In this document: piece after piece, positions 8,628-17,926 of the stretch
How positions within the stretch are numbered: the stretch's first letter is position 1
How the letters are laid out: each line of letters opens with the position of its first letter
DNA from: Tundrisphaera lichenicola
GTDB lineage: Bacteria; Planctomycetota; Planctomycetia; Isosphaerales; Isosphaeraceae
Direction: 5' to 3'
DNA length: 64,000 nt
Assembly: GCF_051175385.1 (NCBI RefSeq)
Contig: NZ_CP195106.1
Location: 310,001-374,000, forward strand
Program-made: the position numbers and the translations under genes
Notes under the pieces: generated by a model
Told to the model about the DNA's origin: nothing
The model's input: only the letters and a program-made list of their open reading frames with translations
Databases searched by the model: none

Positions 8628-9917
8628 ATGGAACTCCACGTCGAACTGACCCGTCGAGGGTGGCTGCGGGCGTTGACAACGGGTGCGGTCGGCGCCAGCT
8701 CTTCGGGGTGGCTCGGGCGGCTCGCCGCCGCCTCGACCCCGGAGCGTCGCCGGCCGAAGTCCGTCATCCTGCTCTGGCTGGCCGGCGGGCCGTCGACGAT
8801 CGACCTCTGGGACCTCAAGCCCGGCCACGCCAACGGCGGCCCGTTCCGGGAGATCGCCACCGCGACCCCGGGCGTCCGGGTCTCCGAGCACCTGCCGAGG
8901 CTGGCCCGCTGGACCGACTCGATGGCGATCGTCCGCTCGATGGCCAGCCGCGAGGGGGATCACGGGCGGGCCACTCGCTACTTGCAGACCGGCTACCTGC
9001 CGGGCGCAGGGATCGACTATCCGCCGCTCGGCTCCCTCGTCGCCCGCGAGAACGGCCGGGCCGAGGCCGACCTGCCCCATTTCGTGAGCATCGCGCCGAA
9101 CAGGACCCTGCTCGATCCGGGCGGCGGGTTCCTGGGGCCGCATTACGCGCCACTGGCGGTCGGCCGGGACGCTTCCTCGGCCGAAGAGTTGAAGGTCCCC
9201 GACCTCCATCGCCCGGATCGGATCGGCGACGCGGACCAGGCCGGCCGCCTCGGGCTCCTGGAGCGGTTCGAGATGGGACGGGAGCCCTGGCGAGGAGCCC
9301 CGGTCGTCGACGGCCTGCACGCCGCCTCGGCCCGCGCCTTGCGATTGATGAGGCCCGTGGCCCAGGCCGCGTTCCGGCTCGATGACGAGGCCGTCGGGAC
9401 CCGAGAGGCGTACGGCCCGGGCGTGTTCGGCCAGGGGTGCTTGCTCGCCCGGCGGCTCGTGGAACGGGGCGTCCCGTTCGTGGAGGTGACCCTGGGAGGC
9501 TGGGATACCCACTACGACAATTTCGAGCGAGTCGCGACCCTCTCCGGGATCCTCGATCTCGCCTTCTCAGCGCTCCTGCGGGACCTCAGCGACCGAGGGT
9601 TGCTCGATTCGACGCTGGTCGTCTGCCAGGGGGAGTTCGGGCGGACGCCGAAGATCAACGGCACCACGGGCCGAGACCACTGGCCGCAGTCCTGGGCCGT
9701 CGCGATGGCCGGCGGGGGCGTGCGAGGGGGGCAGGCCGTCGGCGAGACGAGCCCGGACGGCACCGAGATCATCGAGGGGCGGGCCTCCGTCCCCGACCTG
9801 ATTGCCACGGTCTGCAAGGCCGTCGACATCGAGCCCAGGAAGCAGAACGACTCCAACGTCGGCCGACCGATCCGCATCGCCGATCCGGCCGCCCGGGAGA
9901 TAGCGGGGATCCTATGA
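8628..9917 (+). CDS. DUF1501 family exported protein (sulfatase-like fold)
   Basis: A 429-residue protein. The N-terminus TRRGWLRALTTGAVGASSS looks like a Tat signal. DUF1501 features are ILLWLAGGPSTIDLWDLKPG, IVRSMASREGDHGRATRYL, GGWDTHYDNF and GEFGRTPKING, with the closing metal-site-like GRDHWP. It is the usual partner of DUF1549/DUF1553 proteins. ATG 8628 follows GAGGAGAAGGG. A TTG start at 8589 would overlap the upstream stop but places the Arg pair too far inside. It overlaps the next gene by 4 bp (ATGA). Confidence 0.92.
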   Translation: MELHVELTRRGWLRALTTGAVGASSSGWLGRLAAASTPERRRPKSVILLWLAGGPSTIDLWDLKPGHANGGPFREIATATPGVRVSEHLPRLARWTDSMAIVRSMASREGDHGRATRYLQTGYLPGAGIDYPPLGSLVARENGRAEADLPHFVSIAPNRTLLDPGGGFLGPHYAPLAVGRDASSAEELKVPDLHRPDRIGDADQAGRLGLLERFEMGREPWRGAPVVDGLHAASARALRLMRPVAQAAFRLDDEAVGTREAYGPGVFGQGCLLARRLVERGVPFVEVTLGGWDTHYDNFERVATLSGILDLAFSALLRDLSDRGLLDSTLVVCQGEFGRTPKINGTTGRDHWPQSWAVAMAGGGVRGGQAVGETSPDGTEIIEGRASVPDLIATVCKAVDIEPRKQNDSNVGRPIRIADPAAREIAGIL

Positions 9918-11494
9918 GATCGCGAGAATTGGTTTTCCTGACGATCCTGATGCTATCGGCATCCTCGGCCGCGCGGGCCGACGATCCGCATCCCGAGGCC
10001 GGGGCGCTCGACCTGGTCCTCCAGGCCGAGGGCCGGACCGCCCTCATTCGGCTCCGGATCGCGACCGGCGGGGTGCCCGTGCCGGCGCTCTGGGATGAGA
10101 CCTTCGCCGCCCTCTTCCGGGCCGCCGACCGCGACGGCGACGGCTCCCTGGACGACGTCGAGATCGGGAAGCTTCCCGGCGCGTTCGCCCTCCGACAAGG
10201 CCCCCCCTTCCTCAATCCGGGAATCCCTCCCTCCCGGGCGGCGCTCGTTCTGGATCGCGACGGTCGCGTGGACCTCGGGGTCGTCGCCGATTATTACCGC
10301 CGAGAGGGGCTCGGCGGCCCCATCCTCGGCCTCGGCCGCCCCTCCGCATCCGCCACCTTGTCGGAAGCCCTGCTCCTGCGGATCGACCAGGATGCGAACG
10401 GCCGGCTCGACGTCGAGGAGGCGAAGGGCTTCGTGCCCGCCCTGCTCGCCCTCGACGGCAACGGCGACGAACTCGTCAGCCCTGACGAACTCGCCAGGCA
10501 CCTCCCGTACCCGGGCTCCACCGGCTCGGAGTACCTCGCCGCTCCCTCGGCGGGGCGCGAGCCGATCGGGGTCGAGGCCGCCTCGCCGCTCCTCCCCTTG
10601 CCGATCCGACGGGCCGATCGTCACTGGGCCGCGATCCTCCTGGATCGCGGGGATCTCGACGGGGATCACCGCCTGGATGTCGTCGAGTCCGGCCTGACTG
10701 CCCCGACGTTCAATCGTCTCGACCGGTCCGGGGATCGCCTCCTGGACGCCGACGAGCTCGCGGCCTGGCCGACGCTGCCTCCCGAGATCCTCCGGGACCT
10801 GACGATCGACGAGGCGGCGGCCGACCGATTCGACGTCGAGATCGGCCGGGTCCGGCTCTCCTTCCGGGCCGCCGAGGGGGGCCTGCTGGACTGGGTCGAG
10901 GCCGCGAGAACTCGCCTGCTGACCCAGTTCGCCGAGGCCGACGCGGACCGAGATCGTCAGGTCGAGGACCGGGAGGCCGTCGCCCCCGCCCTCGCCGAGA
11001 TCCGACGACTCCTGCCCCTGGCCGACCGGGACAACGACGGTAAACTTGGTCTGGAAGAACTCGACGCCTGGTTGGACCTCCAGCGGCAGTTCGCCCGAGG
11101 CCATGTTACCCTCATCGTGCTCGACCACGGCTCCGGGCTCTTCGAGTCGCTCGACGCCGATCTCGACGGCGTGCTCTCGGCCCGCGAGATCACGGGAGGC
11201 CCGGCCCGCCTGCGGGATTCCGGCGTGATCGCCGAGGACGGCCGGATCGACCTCGATGCGTTGCCGCGTCACCTGGTCATCACGGCGAGCCGGGGCCGGC
11301 CGAAGTCGCCATATCGCCCGAGGCGTCCCGGCCCGGCCTGGTTCCTCGCGATGGACCGGAACGGCGACGGCGACGTGTCCGGCCGCGAGTTCAATGGCCC
11401 TTCCTCCGCCTTCAAGTCCCTCGACCTCGACGGCGATGGACTCCTCGACGCCGAGGAATCCTCCAGACCGCTCCGCTCGCCCGGGCCGAGATGA
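9914..11494 (+). CDS. Secreted multi-EF-hand protein
   Basis: A 526-residue protein with a signal peptide ending AARADDPH. Some ten EF-hand-like loops run through it, including DRDGDGSLDDVE, DQDANGRLDVEE, DLDGDHRLDVVE, DRDNDGKLGLEE, DRNGDGDVSGRE and DLDGDGLLDAEE. Others have lost ligand residues. Calcium binding in the periplasm or at the surface is inferred. It overlaps the DUF1501 gene by 4 bp (ATGA) and closes the operon, so it is probably translated with it. It ends convergently with the sigma factor gene. Confidence 0.87.
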   Translation: MRSRELVFLTILMLSASSAARADDPHPEAGALDLVLQAEGRTALIRLRIATGGVPVPALWDETFAALFRAADRDGDGSLDDVEIGKLPGAFALRQGPPFLNPGIPPSRAALVLDRDGRVDLGVVADYYRREGLGGPILGLGRPSASATLSEALLLRIDQDANGRLDVEEAKGFVPALLALDGNGDELVSPDELARHLPYPGSTGSEYLAAPSAGREPIGVEAASPLLPLPIRRADRHWAAILLDRGDLDGDHRLDVVESGLTAPTFNRLDRSGDRLLDADELAAWPTLPPEILRDLTIDEAAADRFDVEIGRVRLSFRAAEGGLLDWVEAARTRLLTQFAEADADRDRQVEDREAVAPALAEIRRLLPLADRDNDGKLGLEELDAWLDLQRQFARGHVTLIVLDHGSGLFESLDADLDGVLSAREITGGPARLRDSGVIAEDGRIDLDALPRHLVITASRGRPKSPYRPRRPGPAWFLAMDRNGDGDVSGREFNGPSSAFKSLDLDGDGLLDAEESSRPLRSPGPR

Positions 11495-11627
11495 GCCCTT
11501 CCCGGACCACGTTGTGGAACCCTCCGGGCCACCCGACCCCCGGAGGTGGGCCGGGTAGCCCGGTCCCGACCTTCCCCCCCGCGCTCCCGCCGTCCTGGCC
11601 CGGGAGGGCGGTCGGACACCGAGCCCG

Positions 11628-12218
11628 CTATTCGACCCTCTCGCGGACTTCCTGCTTGAGCCTGCGCAAGACCCGACTCTTGGACTGGCGGACGGACGCC
11701 ACGCTGACGCCGAGATCGTCGGCGATGGCCGCGGTGTCGTGCCCCTCGATGGTCGCCCTCCAGAAGGCGTCCCAGGTCTTCGACTCGAACTCGGATCGGA
11801 CCCGATCCATGGCCCGGTGGCAGACGCCGAAGTGTTCGCGCCGTTCGCCCGCGTCGTCGTCCGGAGCGGGAGGCGGTCCGCAGAGGGCCTGGACGGCCAG
11901 GGTACCGCCGGCGGCTTCCTCCGGCCTTCGCCTCCGTCGACGGTGCCAGTCGAGGATCTTGTTCCGGGTCACGCCCCGGAGCCAGCCGCGGAAGGTGTCC
12001 CCCTCGCGGTTGCGGCGGAACCCGTCGATGCCGGCGGAAATGGCCTGGAAGACCTCCTGCATCACGTCGTCGTCATCCGGGTATCGCACGCCGCCCCGGC
12101 GGCACCAGTATCGGAGCAACGGGCCGTAGAGGGCGACCAACCGACCCCAGGCGTCCTGCTCGTTGGCGCGGACCAGGGCGAGCAGGGTTGTCGAAGTGAC
12201 GTCCTCATCCGGTCTCAT
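11628..12218 (-). CDS. ECF-type RNA polymerase sigma factor
   Basis: A 196-residue sigma-70 family factor. Region 2 is visible as WGRLVALYGPLLRYWCRRGG with DDDDVMQEVFQAI and FRGWLRGVTRNKILDWHRR. Region 4 is WDAFWRATIEGHDTAAIADD followed by LGVSVASVRQSKSRVLRRLK. It resembles the planctomycete ECF groups that are often encoded near kinases or secreted proteins. No anti-sigma factor gene lies next to it. It converges on the DUF1559-DUF1501 operon, so regulation of that operon is possible but not shown. Confidence 0.93.
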   Translation of the reverse strand: MRPDEDVTSTTLLALVRANEQDAWGRLVALYGPLLRYWCRRGGVRYPDDDDVMQEVFQAISAGIDGFRRNREGDTFRGWLRGVTRNKILDWHRRRRRRPEEAAGGTLAVQALCGPPPAPDDDAGERREHFGVCHRAMDRVRSEFESKTWDAFWRATIEGHDTAAIADDLGVSVASVRQSKSRVLRRLKQEVRERVE

Positions 12219-12471
12219 CGTGGCAGCTCCCGCCGAGGTCGGCCGAACCGTCGTCAGAAAGCCCCCGTGGAGCCCGAGGTTCCCCGTCCTCAGACAAGGC
12301 GACCTGGAGCAAATACCATGCCTCCATTCGATGCTCCAGCCATCGTCGCGATCCCGGAGATCGTGTCACGCCCCGGGCGATCAGGAAGAGGGAAGGCGGA
12401 TGGTCCTGGCCGATGGTCCGGCCGAAGGAGTCCCCACCCCTCGACCCGCCCCGATGGACGGAGATATTCGA

Positions 12472-12927
12472 ATGCGCCGTGCCCTTATCGTACTCGCCAC
12501 GCTCGTGGCTGCCGGCCTCCCCGCCCTGGCCGGTGATGTGATCAAACTCAAGGCGACCGCCAGCGAGACCTCGTTCATCCCGATCGACTTCGATGGGAGA
12601 TATCTCACGGCAATCACCGCCGGCTCGGGGCACAGCAGCTCCCTCGGCGCCATCCAGTACGTGGCCCCCCACCTCTTCGACTTCGGTACCGGGATTTACA
12701 CGTCCTTCATGGTGATCACGGCGGCCAACGGGGACGAACTTTATGCCGAGACCCTGGGGCATTTCAACCCGCTCGATACCTCGGCGGATGCCCAATCGAC
12801 CTATACCATACTCGGCGGGACCGGCCGCTTCCGGGGGGCCTCCGGCTCGGGGGATATCTTCCGGACGGATCTCGGGGCGACCATCATCGTCGAGGGGACC
12901 ATCTCCACCGTCGGCTCCCGCAAGTAA
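12472..12927 (+). CDS. Secreted protein with GGTGRFxGASGS motif
   Basis: A 151-residue exported protein with a signal peptide MRRALIVLATLVAAGLPALA. Its core ILGGTGRFRGASGSGDI, followed by IIVEGTIS, is the turn motif of small secreted beta-barrel proteins of the allene-oxide-cyclase or dirigent-like type. No enzymatic function can be assigned. ATG 12472 follows GGAG with 8-nt spacing; an alternative ATG at 12454 would add six residues. Confidence 0.75.
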   Translation: MRRALIVLATLVAAGLPALAGDVIKLKATASETSFIPIDFDGRYLTAITAGSGHSSSLGAIQYVAPHLFDFGTGIYTSFMVITAANGDELYAETLGHFNPLDTSADAQSTYTILGGTGRFRGASGSGDIFRTDLGATIIVEGTISTVGSRK

Positions 12928-13088
12928 GCGAGCCGTCGGGGTCCGGCCTCCTCAGGCCCGAGCCCAGGAATCCCCGGCTAGACCCGGCTTGCTCCCGGAA
13001 TCCTGAAAGCATAGCCTGGTCCGGCGGCCCGGCGCGACTCGGGGCGCGGGCGACTTTCCTGTCAACCATCGGGACCGGGGCTTCGAGG

Positions 13089-13532
13089 ATGATCTGGGTT
13101 TATGCGGGGCTGGCCCTGCTCTCGGGTGCCGCCCTGTCGGTGCAAGTCGGCTTGAATAACGGTCTTCGCGAGCGGATGGGGCACCCGGTCCACGCGGCCC
13201 TGGTCTCGTTCGGGATCGGGTCGCTGGCCTTGATGGCCTACGCCCTGGCCCTCCGGCCCGGCTTGCCCCGGGCGTCGGAGCTGGCCCGAGGGCCCTGGTG
13301 GATCTGGCTCGGGGGGATCGTCGGGGCCTGCTACGTGATGGCCGCCGTCACCTTCTCGAACAAGCTGGGGGCCGCGGGCTGGCTCGGCGTGGTGGTCGCC
13401 GGCCAGATCCTGACCTCGGTCCTGCTCGACCACTTCGGCCTGGTCGGCTTCACCGCCCACCCGGCCAGCTCCTGGCGCATCTTCGGCGTGGCCCTGCTCC
13501 TGGCAGGCGCGGCGATTGTCCTCCGATCTTGA
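13089..13532 (+). CDS. DUF606 (YdcZ-type) DMT-superfamily transporter
   Basis: A 147-residue hydrophobic protein with about five predicted transmembrane helices. It begins MIWVYAGLALLSGAALSVQ and contains GLNNGLRERMGHPVHAALVS and GGIVGACYVMAAV, the pattern of the YdcZ/DUF606 family of small drug/metabolite transporters. The substrate is unknown. It is a single-copy, half-size member of the kind that dimerises. It starts 161 bp after the preceding gene and appears to be transcribed alone. Confidence 0.85.
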   Translation: MIWVYAGLALLSGAALSVQVGLNNGLRERMGHPVHAALVSFGIGSLALMAYALALRPGLPRASELARGPWWIWLGGIVGACYVMAAVTFSNKLGAAGWLGVVVAGQILTSVLLDHFGLVGFTAHPASSWRIFGVALLLAGAAIVLRS

Positions 13533-13741
13533 TCGGAGGCCGGGACGGCAGGTCCCCTGGGCCTTCGGCTTTTCGGTCAACCCCGCCCGTCGATCGGCCG
13601 ATAAGCTTCGCATTCCCCTGGATCGGGCGATCGAGTAAGATCCCGCCCGATCCCGCGTTCCGGCTCCAGGAGGGGGCCGGGGACGAGGTGGAAAGCGGTA
13701 GGTTTGCAAGACGGCTGAAACGAGGAAGGATTCCTCGCCCC

Positions 13742-14938
13742 ATGCTCGATAGTTCGTGGTGTCGATCGCCGCTCCCCGCTCTGGCGCTGGCCCTGGCGCT
13801 GCTGGCTCCCGGGTGCGCCTCGATGCGCCGGCATGCTCCCTCGCCCGATCTCCGCCCGAGCGACGGGGGGTTCGCCCCGACCCGGGACGGGTGGATGCTG
13901 GGGATCCGCCACATCCGCCCGGCCGTTCCCGACCCGTCCAAGCTCCCGGTGGTCCTCTGCCACGGGCTGGGCCTGAACGGGACCTTCTGGACGATCACCG
14001 ATGACCACCTGCCGGGCCAGCTTGCGGCTCGGGGGTACGAGGTCTTCGTGGTCGACATGAGGGGCTCGGGGGCGAGCTTTCGTGTCGGGCTGCCGGGGAA
14101 GATCAACGGGATCTTGCGCCAGACCCCGATCCGGGACGTGGGCGGTCGCGACTGGAACGTCGACGACCAGGCCAAGTACGACGTCCCGGCGATCCTCGAC
14201 TATGTCCGCCAGGAGACCGGGAGCGACCGGGTCAACTGGATCGGCCACAGCCTGGGCGGGATGCTGATGTTCCCGTTCCTGGAACTCTCGCCCGAGGCCC
14301 ACCGGATCGCCAACTTCGTCGACATGGGGGGCGTGGCGATCGTCGTCGACACCCCCGACGTCCAGAAGATGCGCCGGGCCGACAAGATGCTCCGCGTCCT
14401 CTCGCTCGGGCTGAGCACCGGCCGGCTGGGACGACCGATGACGTATGGTCGGCTCCCGGCGATGGAGGGGATCGACCGGTTCTACTTCACGGCGGCCAAC
14501 GTCGACAAGCGGACCGTCTCGCGGTTCTATGGCTACACCCTGGAGGACCCGGGGGCCGGGGCCTTGAAGCAGCTCGACCCCTACCTGCACCACGGCCGGA
14601 TGCTCTCGGCCGACCGTTCGATCGACTACGCGTCCGGGCTCGGCCAGATCACCACGCCGACCCTGATGGTCGCCGGCGAGGGGGACATCATGGCCGATAT
14701 CCCGTCCTCGACCCTGACCTTCAACGCCCTGGGGAGCCCCGACAAGACCCTCATGCGGTTCGGCCGGATCGATGGCCAGATCGACGACTACGGCCACTGC
14801 GACCTCGTCTGGAGTCGCCACGCCCCCCGGGAGGTCTTCCCGCCGCTGATGGACTGGCTCGACCGCCGGCAGCCCGGAGTGGTCACCACTCGCCAGAGCA
14901 TCCCCTCGCCCCAGCACGCGACGGGGCAGGGGGGCTGA
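13742..14938 (+). CDS. Lipase-like alpha/beta hydrolase lipoprotein
   Basis: A 398-residue lipoprotein with lipobox LLAPGC. The fold markers are VVLCHGLGLNGTFW (oxyanion region), FVVDMRGSG, the nucleophile elbow NWIGHSLGGML with Ser, the acid strand MVAGEGDIMAD, and a late His in DYGHCDLVW. This is the order expected for an acid-lipase-like esterase. The substrate is not evident. ATG 13742 follows CGAGGAAGGA. The frame is open upstream, but the lipobox fixes the start. Confidence 0.87.
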   Translation: MLDSSWCRSPLPALALALALLAPGCASMRRHAPSPDLRPSDGGFAPTRDGWMLGIRHIRPAVPDPSKLPVVLCHGLGLNGTFWTITDDHLPGQLAARGYEVFVVDMRGSGASFRVGLPGKINGILRQTPIRDVGGRDWNVDDQAKYDVPAILDYVRQETGSDRVNWIGHSLGGMLMFPFLELSPEAHRIANFVDMGGVAIVVDTPDVQKMRRADKMLRVLSLGLSTGRLGRPMTYGRLPAMEGIDRFYFTAANVDKRTVSRFYGYTLEDPGAGALKQLDPYLHHGRMLSADRSIDYASGLGQITTPTLMVAGEGDIMADIPSSTLTFNALGSPDKTLMRFGRIDGQIDDYGHCDLVWSRHAPREVFPPLMDWLDRRQPGVVTTRQSIPSPQHATGQGG

Positions 14939-15181
14939 GCGGGAGCCGGGATTCGACAAATCCACCCCGAGAATATTCACGGGGCAATTTGTTCTGTTCT
15001 GGTTGAGCCTTGGCAGAACCGGCGAGGAGCGGCGCGAGGGAAACCAAGATCCGATCTGACCCCATCGTTCGCCGCTGTTTTCCCTCAAACCAGCATGTCC
15101 CCATTTCCATTTCCGGACCTGAAAAGCGATCGAAGAACCAAAAACCAAGTCTGACCCCTAGGGCCTTTCGAGAATTCACCT

Positions 15182-15616
15182 TTATTCTTGAACCAATAAT
15201 AATAGTGCGCCGGATGCACAGTGTACCCGAACACCTTTTAGCCAAGGGGCTTTCTTACGGAACCCATCCCAGACATGCTTCACCGTGAACTTGGTCTCTG
15301 CTGGCTGTCCCGGCCCTGCCGGGACAGCCAGTACAAACAGGTCTTGGATGCCGTCTTCCGGTGGCGACTTGTAAACGCCCGGAACTATCCTGGGATTTTG
15401 GGGAAGACCCTTAGGGTCGATGGCTGTCACAGTGACGATCAAACTTGGTGGGTCGTTTTGCTTGACGATACAGTCGGCACTAATGATGTCTTCCACAATT
15501 TGAGTGCCGCCGGAACTTTTTTGTTGCCTACCCTGGGCGAAACAGATGCCAGCAAGGAAGCACGCTAATGCCACGCTAGCGAATGCTGCGAACCAATTTT
15601 TTTGGATCATACTCAT
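15182..15616 (-). CDS. Hypothetical secreted protein
   Basis: A 144-residue product that I cannot assign. The N-terminus (FAAFASVALACFLAGICFA) is a signal peptide. The mature part contains SADCIVKQNDPPSLIVTVTA and FTVKHVWDGFRKKAPWLKG. GC content is visibly lower than in neighbouring genes, and the gene sits at the edge of the mobile-element nest, so it may have been acquired. ATG 15616 follows GGAGAGAAG. The frame remains open upstream to 15694 without a better start. Confidence 0.6.
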   Translation of the reverse strand: MSMIQKNWFAAFASVALACFLAGICFAQGRQQKSSGGTQIVEDIISADCIVKQNDPPSLIVTVTAIDPKGLPQNPRIVPGVYKSPPEDGIQDLFVLAVPAGPGQPAETKFTVKHVWDGFRKKAPWLKGVRVHCASGALLLLVQE

Positions 15617-15904
15617 GATAATCTTCTCTCCACAATCACTTGTATGCTGTGGTAATCCTCGACTCGAGGTCCTCGAGTTCGTCCGCACCTTCATGCAATA
15701 CGGTGACCTTTCCCAAAATCATGACTTTACTTTTGGGACCTGTTAGCCTAACGAAACTCATGATGATGATGAGCGTCCCGAGGCTGATGGTTCGGTGAGT
15801 CAGAAAAGGTGTCCGAATCTACCCCTCTCGCGTCAATAACTAAACGCAGGAGAGCAGTTAAACTGAATAACTGTACGGAGGCGTGGGGGTCCAGGGACGC
15901 AGGG
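15617..15904. other. Intergenic stretch with left half-unit of the tandem repeat
   Basis: No gene is evident. At its right end, GGGACGCAGGG (15894-15904) is the left half of the repeat unit interrupted by the group II intron. Confidence 0.6.
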
Positions 15905-17926
15905 CCGGGTCGCCCGGGGAGATTGCTCTCCCCGGGCTCCCACAGATCCGGACTGGCCCTTCAAGGCATCCGGCTCGTCATCTCATGACTTCGCTGCGTG
16001 GCTCATCAGGCTATGGACCACTCGCGCACGCGGGAGTGGGTAACGCTTCTCCAGGCGAACGAAGTCGAACCACGATAGTGGCCCTCCTCGACGGCGACGC
16101 GAGAGCCATTGCCGCCAGATCCGACGCGAGCCCTCCAGGAACACCTGGAGGCTGAAGTAGTTCCCCGTAATCCCGTAATACCCAAAATGTCCGTGCAGCT
16201 TCTGCTTGAGGGTCCGGTGTTGTTCCTCGATCGCCTCGTGCCGGTTGGCCCGGCACCAGGCCGATAACGCTTGCAACGCCCGCCTGAGTCGGCTCTTCGC
16301 CGTCTGACGCTTGATCACCCATCCTCCGGCTTGGGTCCGGCCCCAGTAATGGGTGAAACCCAGGAAGTCGAATGTCCGGGGCTCGGTTCGTCCCCGATCC
16401 TCGGTGTCGGAGTCGTCCGGCTCGGGCGGTTCGAACCGCACCAGTCGGGTCTTCTCCGGGTGGACCGTCAGTCCGTACTTGCTCATCCGCTTGGGCAAGA
16501 CCTCCATGATCCGCCGGGCGTCGTCTTCTCGGGCCAGCCCGATCACGAAGTCGTCCGCATAACGGGTCAGGAACGCCTCTCCTTTCAGGCGAGGACGAAC
16601 CTCCTTCTCGAACCATTCGTCGAGCACGTAGTGCAGGACGATATTGGCCAGCAGGGGGCTGATCACGCCGCCTTGAGGGGTGCCGGCCTCGGGGGTCGTG
16701 ACGGCCCCGTCCTCCAGCACGCCCGCGTTGAGCCATTTGCCGATCAGTCGCAAGATCACACCGTCGCGCACCCGACGCCTGAGGAACTCCCGCAAATGGC
16801 CGTGGTCGATCGAGTCGAAGAACCTCCGAAGATCGACATCCACGATCCAGCAACATCCCAGGTTCATCGCCCGTTTCCAGAGCGAATCCAAAGCCCCGTG
16901 AGCACCGCGTCCGGGTCGGAATCCGTGCGAGACCTCCAGGAAGTCCGCCTCGTACACCGGTTCCAGCACCATCAGCACCGCGCGTTGGAGGAGCTTGTCC
17001 TCGAACGTCGGTATCCCCAAGGGGCGAGTCTCGCCGGGCGAGCCCGCCTTGGGAATATGCACACGTCGCACCGGCGGGGCCACGTACGTGCCGGACTTGG
17101 CGCGGTCGAGGAGGGCCTGAAGGTTGCCCATCAGGTTGGCCTCGTAATCGGCCGCTGTCTGTCCGTCCACGCCGACCGCCCCGTCCTTGCGGGTCTGGAG
17201 ATACGCCATCAGAAGCCAGTCGATGTCGATGTGATGCGCCAGGTTGGTGAACGCCATGTCCGGGGCGTCCCTGGCGAGTTCCGCGATCCGTTGTCGTTTC
17301 GTGGACACGGTCTCAGGGCTCGGCGTCCCTGTCATGTTTCCCTCCAACGGTTCATGAGACGGCGTCTCCTTCCCTCCCCGGGGTCCCTCGGGACGGTTCC
17401 CCCGGCTCGACGGTACTACGAGACGCTCCGACTCCCCGCCGCCCGTCTCGCCGCACTTCGTTTCCTTCGCTTGGCGATACCATCGTCGTGTCCCGTGATT
17501 CGTCCCCAGCGGCCCGGCACACGAGGCCGTGGATCATCCTGGAGTTGGTAAGCCGGGTCTCCCACCGGCAGGTCGATGGAGACGGCGGGGTCTCCCAAGT
17601 TCCCGGGGAACCCTGGTGACCATTCGCCCTGTTCTCCGACCCCGGCGTGACCGGACAGGCTCTGCGGGACCAAGGGTTAGCCTGCCCGACGCGGCCCCCG
17701 CGTCTGACAAGGACGAGGGCTCGACGCGACGAAATTTCGGGGCTCAATCGCACGGCGTTTGATCTCGCTGTCTACGCTTCGCAGGGGCAGTCACCCACCC
17801 ACCACGCAAGACTCGCTTCCGGCTGCTGGCCCAGCTCTGCCGGGCGGGATTGGCTACCCGCAGGGTTCCGATGAGAGGTTTCGAGCTTGTGAAAGCCGTC
17901 CCCCTCTCCCGAGCTTCTTGGCGCAA
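15905..17926 (-). mobile_element. Group II intron inserted in a tandem-repeat unit
   Basis: The element is about 2.0 kb, read on the minus strand. The 5' end at about 17926 is TTGCGCCAAGAAGCT, close to the group II consensus GUGCGCCAAGAAG but with the first G changed to T. Domains I-III occupy ~17336-17926, and the maturase ORF lies in domain IV. Domain V is 15945-15976 on the minus strand: it starts GAGCCGGAUGCC with the AGC triad and ends GUCCGGAUC. A domain VI hairpin is at ~15907-15942. The flanks are the two halves of one GACGCAGGGG/TCAGACTTGG repeat unit, which fixes both boundaries to within a few bases. Confidence 0.88.
15983..17335 (-). CDS. ltrA: Group II intron reverse transcriptase/maturase
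   Basis: A 450-residue intron-encoded protein. Reverse transcriptase blocks are visible: RRVHIPKAGSPGETRPLGIP, the catalytic YADDFVIGLA with paired aspartates, GTPQGGVISPLLANI, and DFLGFTHYWG. A maturase (GIIM/X) domain follows (AIEEQHRTLKQKLHGHFGYY). There is no recognisable HNH endonuclease domain at the C-terminus. The stop lies 7 nt before domain V. ATG 17335 has GGAGGG just upstream; a TTG start at 17347 is the alternative. The frame is intact and all catalytic residues are present, so the protein may be active. Confidence 0.95.
   Translation of the reverse strand: MTGTPSPETVSTKRQRIAELARDAPDMAFTNLAHHIDIDWLLMAYLQTRKDGAVGVDGQTAADYEANLMGNLQALLDRAKSGTYVAPPVRRVHIPKAGSPGETRPLGIPTFEDKLLQRAVLMVLEPVYEADFLEVSHGFRPGRGAHGALDSLWKRAMNLGCCWIVDVDLRRFFDSIDHGHLREFLRRRVRDGVILRLIGKWLNAGVLEDGAVTTPEAGTPQGGVISPLLANIVLHYVLDEWFEKEVRPRLKGEAFLTRYADDFVIGLAREDDARRIMEVLPKRMSKYGLTVHPEKTRLVRFEPPEPDDSDTEDRGRTEPRTFDFLGFTHYWGRTQAGGWVIKRQTAKSRLRRALQALSAWCRANRHEAIEEQHRTLKQKLHGHFGYYGITGNYFSLQVFLEGSRRIWRQWLSRRRRGGPLSWFDFVRLEKRYPLPRARVVHSLMSHAAKS

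Noticed and set aside
17352..17753. A 133-codon gene upstream of the maturase
   Set aside because: It lies in the structured 5' ribozyme part (domains I-III) of the group II intron; the translation is Arg/Gly-rich and unlike any protein.
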